Positions 58,180-64,000 of a DNA stretch of 64,000 nucleotides are shown here, piece after piece. This stretch comes from Streptomyces tsukubensis (GTDB taxonomy: Bacteria > Actinomycetota > Actinomycetes > Streptomycetales > Streptomycetaceae): NCBI RefSeq assembly GCF_009296025.1, contig NZ_CP045178.1:248001-312000 (forward strand), given 5' to 3'. Position 1 is the stretch's first letter. The number at the start of each line of letters is the position of its first letter. The position numbers were made by a program, and so were the translations under genes. The notes under the pieces are model-generated. The model did no database searches and was not told the origin of the DNA. It saw only the letters and a program-made list of their open reading frames with translations.

Positions 58180-59786
58180 TTCTTCGGCCGCCAGTCCTCG
58201 ACGTTCCACCACGGGCCGGAGGCGAGGCCGTGGTCGTGGGGTTCGACCTGGGTGGTCAGGGAGCCGAAACGGTCGTCCACGACGTAGAGGTGGTCGATGT
58301 GGGTGAGGAAGGTGTAGCCGGGGTCCTTGACCAGTTCGCGCTGGACCCGGTCGTAGGCGGCGTGCCGCTTCGCGGTGTCGTCGGTCCTGCGTCCTTCCTC
58401 CAGGGCCTTGTCCACGGCGGGATTGTCGTACGACGCCATGTTGTTGAGGCCCTCGCCCGCGAGGTCGGACTTGAGGAGGGGGTACTGGTCGAAGTCGGGA
58501 TCGGCGGGGGCGCCGCCGCCCGCGAGGACGGCGTCGGTCTTCAGTCGCGGCGTGATCACCTCCCACGTACCCGACTTGACGGTGATGTCGATCCCGAGCT
58601 TCTTGGCGTCGGAGGCGTACGCGAGGGCGTGGTCCTGGCGCAGCTTGTCGCCGGAGAGGTACCAGAGCGGGAAGGCGGCCTTCACGCCGTCCTTGGACCT
58701 GGTGCCGTCCTTGCCCTTCTTCCAGCCGGCCTTGTCGAGGACGGCCGCCGCCTTCGCGGGGTCGTGGGCGCGCCGGGTGCCCTTGGTGAACCATTCGCTG
58801 TCGGTGGGTACGGGGCCGTAGGCGGCCTTGCCCGCTCCGTCGAGCACCGAGTCGACCATGGCCCGCCGGTCCACGGCGAGGTCGAGGGCGCGGCGTACGG
58901 CGGTGTCGCCCGCCACGTCGTTGGCGGTGGGCAGGGTCACCGTGCGGTAGTCGAAGCTGGTGGCCTCGTAGGTCTTCCTGTTCTTGTCGCCCTTGAAGGT
59001 CTCGGCGAGATTGGGCGGCAGGATGGCGCCGTCGAGGTCACCGGAGCGCAGCCGCGTGGCGCGTACGTCGTCGTCCTTGATGATGGCCATGGTGAAGCGC
59101 TTGATCTTCGGTGCGCCGCCCCAGTAGTGGGGGTTGGCCTTGAGGACGAGCTTCTCGCCCTTGGACCAGGCGGCGAGGGTGTAGGGGCCCGTGCCGACGG
59201 GCTTGGTGGTGAAGGGACCGTTGTTGACGTCCTGCCGGCCGGCGAGGTGGGCGGGCGCGATGGGCTGGACGGTGCGCTCGGCGAAGGGCGCGTAGGGGTA
59301 TTTGAGGTGGAAGACGACGGTGTCGTCGCCCTTCGCCTCGACGCGGTCGACGGCGTCGAGTTCGGCCTTGGAGGCGTTGTTGGTCTTCCTGTCGAGGATC
59401 GTCTCGTAGGTGAAGACGACGTCCTTCGAGGTGAACGGAGTGCCGTCGCTGAACTTGACGCCGTCGCGCAGCCGGTAGGTGTAGGTGCGCCCGCCGTCCT
59501 TCACCTCGGGCAGTTCCGCGGCGAGGGCGGGCTTGAGCTTCATGTCGGCGTCGCGGGTGAGCAGTCCGTCGAAGATCTTCGAGTTGCCGTCCTTGCCGTA
59601 GCCGAGCAGCGGGCTGAGGCTGTCGGGTTCGTAGGCGATCCCGACGACGGCCGACTCCGCGGCTTTCCCTCCCCCGCCACCCGTGCCTTCCGCGTCGGAA
59701 CCCGGTGCGGAACAGGCGGTGGCGGCGGCCGCGAGTGCGACAGCCGCCGCCAGTGTGCCCGTGCCCCGTATCGGTCCGGCCTTCAT
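58176..59786 (-). CDS. Opp/Nik-type ABC substrate-binding lipoprotein
   Basis: 536 residues from ATG 59786, AGGGGTGGG upstream. Signal with lipobox (ALAAAATACS) so it is anchored to the membrane outside. Family 5 solute-binding fold: YEPDSLSPLLGYGKDGNSKIFDGLLTRD, YTYRLRDGVKFSDGTPFTSKDVVFTYE, KPVGTGPYTLAAW, and DPDFDQYPLLKSD. Family 5 proteins bind peptides, nickel or metallophore complexes. Only the regulatory palindrome upstream hints at metal control. First gene of the five-gene operon. Confidence 0.92.
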   Translation of the reverse strand: MKAGPIRGTGTLAAAVALAAAATACSAPGSDAEGTGGGGGKAAESAVVGIAYEPDSLSPLLGYGKDGNSKIFDGLLTRDADMKLKPALAAELPEVKDGGRTYTYRLRDGVKFSDGTPFTSKDVVFTYETILDRKTNNASKAELDAVDRVEAKGDDTVVFHLKYPYAPFAERTVQPIAPAHLAGRQDVNNGPFTTKPVGTGPYTLAAWSKGEKLVLKANPHYWGGAPKIKRFTMAIIKDDDVRATRLRSGDLDGAILPPNLAETFKGDKNRKTYEATSFDYRTVTLPTANDVAGDTAVRRALDLAVDRRAMVDSVLDGAGKAAYGPVPTDSEWFTKGTRRAHDPAKAAAVLDKAGWKKGKDGTRSKDGVKAAFPLWYLSGDKLRQDHALAYASDAKKLGIDITVKSGTWEVITPRLKTDAVLAGGGAPADPDFDQYPLLKSDLAGEGLNNMASYDNPAVDKALEEGRRTDDTAKRHAAYDRVQRELVKDPGYTFLTHIDHLYVVDDRFGSLTTQVEPHDHGLASGPWWNVEDWRPKK

Positions 59787-59814
59787 ACCCACCCCTGATG
59801 AACATAGAGAGTTA

Positions 59815-59831
59815 TTGCGAACGATTCGCAA
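59815..59831 (-). promoter_or_regulatory. Perfect 17-bp palindromic operator of the Opp/Nik operon
   Basis: TTGCGAA-CGA-TTCGCAA is a perfect inverted repeat starting about 29 bases upstream of the first gene of the importer operon. A -10-like TATGTT (minus strand, about 59800-59805) follows it, so the site lies over the promoter. The layout and the GAACGATTC core are similar to Fur-family (Nur/Zur-like) boxes of Streptomyces as I recall them, which suggests metal-dependent repression. Confidence 0.6.
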
Positions 59832-59905
59832 GTATGCCCTACGCAATGGGCAGGTAAAACACCTGCCCGCACGTCAGAGGGGTCGGGTGCCACCGCACGG
59901 GCCGG

Positions 59906-60857
59906 TCACGGCATGACGCAGATCCGTCCCGTGGTGGTGCCGTCCGCGACGCGCTGTACGGCATCGGCGGCCCGGTCGAGCGTGACGCGCTCCGAGACGA
60001 GCGGCTTGATCAAACCCTTGGCCGCGAGGCTGGTCAGCTCTTCGTGGCAGGCTCCGATGGACGCCGGGTCGTGGGCCGCGTAGAGACCCCAGTGCAGACC
60101 GAGGATCGAGTAGTTCTTCACCATCGCGTGGTTGAGCCCCGGGGTGGGGATGGCACCACTGGTGAACCCGACGATGACGACGCGGCCCTCGAAGGCGACA
60201 CACTTTGGACGAACTTGAGATACTCGCCGCCCACCGGTCGTAGACCACGTCGGCGCCCTTCCCACCGGTGAACTCCTTGACTCCCGCGATGAGGTCGTCG
60301 GCGCGCCGGTCGAGCACGAGGTCGCAGCCCAGCTCCCTGGCCACCGCGGCCTTCTCCGGCCCTCCGACGACGCCGATGACGGTGGCCCCCGCGGCCTTTC
60401 CGAGCTGCACGGCGGCGCTGCCCACCCCGCCCGCCGCCGCGTGCACGAGCAGTGTCTCGCCCGGCTGGATGTGGGCCCTGCGGTGCAGGCCGAACCAGCC
60501 TGTCTGGTACCCGATGTGCAGGGCAGCGGCCTCGGCGTCGTCGAGCGCCTCGGGGGCAGGCAGCAGGACGGCCTCGTCGACCAGGGCGTACTGCGCGAAG
60601 CCGCCGTACGGCAGCGCCGGATTGCCGATCACACGACGCCCTTCGGACGTCTCACCACAGATCTCCACACCGGGCGTGAAGGGCAGTGGCGGCCTGCTCT
60701 GGTACTGCCCCCTGCACAGGAGCGCGTCGGGGAAGTTGATGTTCGCCGCCCGCACCCGTACGAGCGTCTGCCCCGGGCCCGGTTCCGGCGTCTCCACCTC
60801 GTCGAGCCGCATCACCGCTGCCGGCTCGCCGTTCTCGTGCACTCGCCATGCCTGCAT
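59906..60857 (-). pseudogene. Quinone oxidoreductase-like MDR gene with frame changes
   Basis: From ATG 60857 (GGAGG six bases upstream) a zinc-free MDR protein is readable: AANINFPDALLCRGQYQ, FTPGVEICGE, LLVHAAAGGVGSAAVQLGKAAGA and GKGADVVYD. After that the frame is lost near 60233-60238 (a missing base in the expected GACCCGGTGGGC context). A short VGGEYLK appears in the second frame, and from about 60205 the remainder, KCVAFEGRVVIVGFTSGA to GRICVMP, runs in the third frame to TGA at 59906. Two shifts within 40 bases mean a decayed gene or a poor-quality sequence stretch. Intact length would be about 318 residues. Confidence 0.8.
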
Positions 60858-60898
60858 CGCGGCCTCCATACGCCATCGGGGTGAACCTCGCTCCGCGG

Positions 60899-60918
60899 CA
60901 TACTAAGCGGTCGGTATG
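60899..60918. promoter_or_regulatory. Palindromic site before the MDR gene
   Basis: CATACTAAGCGGTCGGTATG has perfect five-base arms (CATAC, GTATG) and a core of the CCGACCGCTTAGT type common in TetR-family operators. It lies about 42 bases upstream of the MDR start. Confidence 0.45.
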
Positions 60919-61028
60919 GCGGCGTGAAGGGTGTTCGTCACGCCCGCCGCGGCCATGTGGAGCCACTCCCCCGCCAGGCCGCCGCCCTCACGGATCGAGC
61001 CGGGCGGCCAAGCGGACCTCGTCGCCCG

Positions 61029-61676
61029 TCAGTCGGCGCGTCCGCGGGGCTTGGCCCGCACGTGGATGCGCTCACCCTGTGGCCCGTACAGGCTCAGGAA
61101 CTCCACGGGGCCTTCACCTGTGGACCCGAACCAGTGCGGCACCCGCGTATCGAACTCGGCGGCCTCCCCCGGCCCCATCACCAGGTCGTTGTCGCCCAGT
61201 ACCAGCCGCAGCCTGCCGGCCAGCACGTAGAGCCACTCGTACCCCTCGTGCGTGCGGGGGTCGGGTTCCTCGACACGGGCGGCGCTGATCACCTTGTAGG
61301 CCTGCACGCCTCCGGGGTTCCTGGACAGCGGCAGCATCGTCCTGCCATGTCTGACGATGGGCTTCGCCTTGACCCGGGGGTCTCCCGCCGGGGGCGCTCC
61401 CACGAGGTCGTCGAGCGGCACCTGATGGGCGCGGGCGATGGGGAGCAGCAGTTCCAGGCTGGGCCTGCGCAGACCTGATTCCAGCCGGGACAGGGTGCTC
61501 ACGGAGATGCCCGTCACCTCGGAGAGCCCGGCAAGAGTGGACCCGCGCTCCTTGCGGAGCCGCCTGAGCCGGGGGCCGACCCCGGCAAGCACGTCGCTGG
61601 TCCCGTCCGGGGAGTCCGCCTCTTCGGGGTTGTCCGTCCGCGCCTCGTAGGCCTGTTCGTCGTCGTCCGCCTTCAC
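61029..61676 (-). CDS. XRE-cupin transcriptional regulator
   Basis: 215 residues. An acidic 30-residue leader, helix-turn-helix (LRRLRKERGSTLAGLSEVTGISVSTLSRLESGLRRPSLELL, about 37-77) and a C-terminal cupin (about 130-210: HEGYEWLYVLAGRLRLVLGDNDLVMGPGEAAEFDTRVPHWFG). Such regulators sense small molecules through the cupin. Its target is not evident; the palindrome ahead of the neighbouring MDR gene is about 110 bases past its stop, and an alpha/beta hydrolase gene lies upstream on the same strand. Confidence 0.9.
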   Translation of the reverse strand: MKADDDEQAYEARTDNPEEADSPDGTSDVLAGVGPRLRRLRKERGSTLAGLSEVTGISVSTLSRLESGLRRPSLELLLPIARAHQVPLDDLVGAPPAGDPRVKAKPIVRHGRTMLPLSRNPGGVQAYKVISAARVEEPDPRTHEGYEWLYVLAGRLRLVLGDNDLVMGPGEAAEFDTRVPHWFGSTGEGPVEFLSLYGPQGERIHVRAKPRGRAD

Positions 61677-61815
61677 TCCGCCACTATCGCAGAATCGGCA
61701 AAGTCCCTTGTCGACTCCGAGGGGGCGCGTCAGCGGTCGAAGAGCCCGAAGGTGACGGCGGGCCGCCGCCCTTCCCTGCCTTCGAGGCTCTCCGCCGCCC
61801 GTCCTCGGCCCCCGC

Positions 61816-63135
61816 TCACGCCTCGCCGCGGACGAGGCTCAGCAGCCGGTCGAGGACGCGGGGGCCTCCCGCGCGCAGCCCGTCGTGCTCGAACTCGTCG
61901 GTGACCCAGGTCCGCAGTCCCCGGATCGTGCGGGCGGTACGCAGGGCGTGCTCGGTGTCGACGTACATGTCGTCGTGGTAGACGGCGGCGGCGACGGGCA
62001 CCTCGTTGCGGGCGAGACGGCCCGCGTCGTACAGCGGGGTCCAGTCGGCACGCTGGGCGATCGTTTCCGCCGTCTCCCGCAGGGGCGCGAGGGAGGGGTC
62101 GCAGTGGAAGGCCCAGGGGTGCACGGACTCGCCGGTGAAGAGCAGCGGAGCGTCGGTGGCAAGGGTGCGTTCCGCGTCGAACTGCGGGAACTCTGCCCTG
62201 ACCCGCTCGGCGGCCCACCCCGTGGGGCGGTTGTCCTGGGCGTAGATCGCCTCGTGCATCAGGGCGTAGAGAGGGTGACCCGCGTAGGAGAGAGCGGTCT
62301 GCACCTCCTCCTGGAAGCCGTCGGAGAGCTGCGGCCCCGTCGCCGTGCGGACGAAGGCGTTCTCCAGGAGATAGTGCAGGCGGTGGCTGCCGTCCCCGCC
62401 ACCCAGCATGATGCCGAGTGACTGGAACGCCTCGACGGTGAGCCGGTATCCGCCGTTCAGCACGGTCCTGTGCTCGGCCAGGTGCTCAGCGATCCTGCGG
62501 GCTCTCGCGATGTCCTGCGGGTAACGGTCGTAGTGCGCCGCGACCTTGCGTTCGATACGGGGGTAGGCGGCGCGGTAGACGTCGTCGGCGTGCGCGTCGA
62601 GTGAGGGCAGCCCGCCGGTGAGCAGGGCTGCCGCGAGCCCCTCGGGTGCGCTGGAGAGGTAGCGCGTGACACAGAAGCCGCCGAAGCTCTGCCCCAGCAC
62701 GGTCCAGGGAGCGCCGCCCGTGACGGCGGTCCTGATGACCTCGCAGTCGCGGACGATGGAGTCGGTCCGGAAGCGCGTGAGGTATTCGGCCTGTTCCGCG
62801 GGGCCGCCGCGCAGGGGCAGGGTCTGCCGGTTCACCGGTGTGGAGCGGCCGGTCCCGCGCTGGTCGAGCAGGAGTACCCGGTAGTCCTCGACCGCCCGCC
62901 CCAGCCAGGCCTCCCGGCCCACGAACCGCCTGGCACCGAAGCCGGGCCCGCCTTCCAGATACAGCAGCCAGGGCAGTTCCGCCGTGTTCCGTCCAGCCGC
63001 CGCGACCTCCCGTGCGTACAGCTCGATCTGTTCCCCGTCGGGGTCGTCGTGGTCGAGGGGGACGGTGAAGAACCGGTCGGTGAGGACGACTCCGGGCTGG
63101 CGGTACGTGGCGGTGGTGGCCGTCGAGGCGGTCAT
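61816..63135 (-). CDS. Alpha/beta hydrolase, proline iminopeptidase-like
   Basis: 439 residues from ATG 63135. S33-type peptidase layout: oxyanion region LYLEGGPGFGARR, LLLDQRGTGRSTPV (typical of proline iminopeptidase), nucleophile S150 in VLGQSFGGFCVTRYL, and a C-terminal region AAAVYHDDMYVD with EFEHDGLRAG, where Asp and His of the triad are expected. No signal peptide, so cytoplasmic. It removes N-terminal proline or similar residues from peptides, by family knowledge. Stands alone. Confidence 0.88.
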   Translation of the reverse strand: MTASTATTATYRQPGVVLTDRFFTVPLDHDDPDGEQIELYAREVAAAGRNTAELPWLLYLEGGPGFGARRFVGREAWLGRAVEDYRVLLLDQRGTGRSTPVNRQTLPLRGGPAEQAEYLTRFRTDSIVRDCEVIRTAVTGGAPWTVLGQSFGGFCVTRYLSSAPEGLAAALLTGGLPSLDAHADDVYRAAYPRIERKVAAHYDRYPQDIARARRIAEHLAEHRTVLNGGYRLTVEAFQSLGIMLGGGDGSHRLHYLLENAFVRTATGPQLSDGFQEEVQTALSYAGHPLYALMHEAIYAQDNRPTGWAAERVRAEFPQFDAERTLATDAPLLFTGESVHPWAFHCDPSLAPLRETAETIAQRADWTPLYDAGRLARNEVPVAAAVYHDDMYVDTEHALRTARTIRGLRTWVTDEFEHDGLRAGGPRVLDRLLSLVRGEA

Positions 63136-63617
63136 GGCGCTCCTGGGGGCGGGTGAGACGGTCGTGCTGATCTTCCCAGTTCAGCACAGCTCGTGCCGCC
63201 GTCGGAGTCGCCCCCGGCGGATGCGCGTCGTTCCGGAGCGGCGGCGGTGGACGGCGCGCGCCCCTGTCCCCGCTCCGACTCCGGGCTTCGGATCCCCGCG
63301 TCGGCGCGCCCGGAGGGAGGTTCGGCCGGCGCCGGAGGAAGGAGTCTTGAGCCGGGCGGGGCCGGGCGTGGTGTTCGTGTCGGCCCCAGCGCCAGCAGGG
63401 AGCCCGTACCAGTGGAGTTGGAGTGGCCGTGTGCCCGTGTCGGCGCGGTGCCCGTATGCCCGTGTGCCCGCATGCCCGTATGCCCGTGTGTCCGCAGGAA
63501 CGGCCCCTCGTCCCTGCGAGAACATGGACGCGTCGTGTCGGGTGGCGCGACGCGGACCGAGACGAACCGACCGGGACGAACCCGATCCCGAACCCACCGA
63601 GACGGAGTGGAGCCCTC
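63136..63617. other. Intergenic region with simple repeats
   Basis: This 482-base stretch between divergent genes shows no credible coding frame. It contains the 8-bp repeat array described separately, and no clear promoter for either side was recognised. Confidence 0.5.
63449..63496. repeat. 8-bp tandem repeat, six units
   Basis: TGCCCGTA, TGCCCGTG, TGCCCGCA, TGCCCGTA, TGCCCGTG, TGTCCGCA in perfect register from 63449 to 63496, with looser copies just before (GTGTGCCCGTG at 63430-63439). It lies 120 bases upstream of the ornithine cyclodeaminase-like gene. Confidence 0.8.
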
Positions 63618-64000
63618 ATGCGCGAACCCCGGCTTCCGATGATCGACCAGGCGGCGCTCGCCGCGCTCTGTGACCCGCGCACGGCGGTCGACGCCCTCCG
63701 CGAGGCTCTGCGTACGGGGGTCGATCCCGCGTCCGCTCCGCCGAGGACCTCGGTCCCCCTGAGCGCCGGCGAGCTGCTGCTGATGCCGGCCGAGCACGGC
63801 GCCCACGCGGGCGTGAAGATCACCGGGGTGGCTCCGGGCAACCCGGACCGAGGACTCCCCCGCGTCACCGGTCTCTATCTGCTGCTCGACGCCACGACCC
63901 TGCGGCCGGCCGCGCTGCTCGACGGCGCGGAGCTGACACTGCTGCGGACCTCCGCCGTCTCGGCCCTCGCCGTCGACTGTCTGGCACCACGCGGTGCGGA
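63618..64000 (+). CDS. Ornithine cyclodeaminase / mu-crystallin family protein, N-terminal part
   Basis: The gene starts at ATG 63618 and runs off the right edge; 127 residues are visible. MIDQAALAALCDPRTAVDALREAL opens the family fold; PLSAGELLLMPAE, HAGVKITGVAPGNPDRGLPRVTGLYLLLD and LLDGAELTLLRTSAVSALAVD are the well-conserved substrate- and NAD-side elements (the Lys in VKI and Arg in LLRTSA). Members include ornithine cyclodeaminase, alanine dehydrogenase and N-terminal-alkylated amino acid synthases; the missing Rossmann half would decide. Confidence 0.85.
   Translation, partial: MREPRLPMIDQAALAALCDPRTAVDALREALRTGVDPASAPPRTSVPLSAGELLLMPAEHGAHAGVKITGVAPGNPDRGLPRVTGLYLLLDATTLRPAALLDGAELTLLRTSAVSALAVDCLAPRGA

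Noticed and set aside
1..64000. tRNA, rRNA, insertion sequence, prophage or attachment site
   Set aside because: No cloverleaf-like sequence, transposase, integrase or phage gene was recognised on reading; a dedicated covariance search was not possible here.

Overview
The window is about 70 percent G+C DNA with third codon positions almost always G or C, frequent GTG starts, four-base stop/start overlaps inside operons, and Tat and lipoprotein signals. Together with the gene content (Methyltransf_19-type methyltransferase, ABC sugar importers with no ATPase gene, many LacI regulators) this points to a chromosome of Streptomyces or a close relative. No rRNA, tRNA, CRISPR array, insertion sequence or prophage was seen.

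Left part (1-9600): the end of a YicI-type alpha-xylosidase, then a MalX-type PTS permease (reading frame broken by a one-base deficit in a G run) and a MalY-type PLP enzyme. After these come an aminoglycoside-phosphotransferase-fold protein, a secreted SGNH esterase, a large secreted GH31 enzyme and a small broken membrane-protein gene. Strong hairpin terminators close several units.

Biotin island (9593-23828): a private acyl carrier protein, a KAS II-type ketosynthase and bioF run rightward and face a leftward bioA-bioD-bioB-P450 series, with a 28-bp tandem repeat at the junction. A divergent MDR reductase and a rightward operon follow: hotdog thioesterase, ECF transporter ATPase, EcfT and BioY, acyl-CoA synthetase and a thiolase lacking the usual second active-site cysteine. 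This looks like biotin synthesis, uptake and possibly a dedicated acyl-ACP/P450 route to the pimeloyl precursor, all in one place.

Sugar part (24247-47359): L-rhamnose isomerase, a fused aldolase/dehydrogenase and rhamnulokinase under a LacI regulator with a shared TGAATCG operator; a P450, a decayed TetR gene and an acetyltransferase; then a GH2 enzyme with a lipoprotein and two permeases of a sugar ABC importer, a LacI regulator and a GH51 arabinofuranosidase sharing a TTTAC-GTAAA type operator; an unknown secreted protein, a GH95-type enzyme, and a divergent DeoR regulator and SIS isomerase pair.

Right part (47627-64000): a methyltransferase, a GntP transporter divergent from a CitA/CitB-like two-component system (the kinase carries three in-frame 13-residue repeats), a DUF779 protein, a GDPD-like exported phosphodiesterase, a five-gene Opp/Nik-type ABC importer behind a perfect 17-bp palindrome, a frameshifted quinone-oxidoreductase gene, an XRE-cupin regulator, a proline-iminopeptidase-like hydrolase, and the start of an ornithine-cyclodeaminase family gene.

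A theme across the window is the presence of short degenerate tandem repeats, each with its own unit and period (8, 11, 13, 15, 25, 28 and 54 bp), lying mostly just past gene ends, plus one that sits in frame in a kinase.
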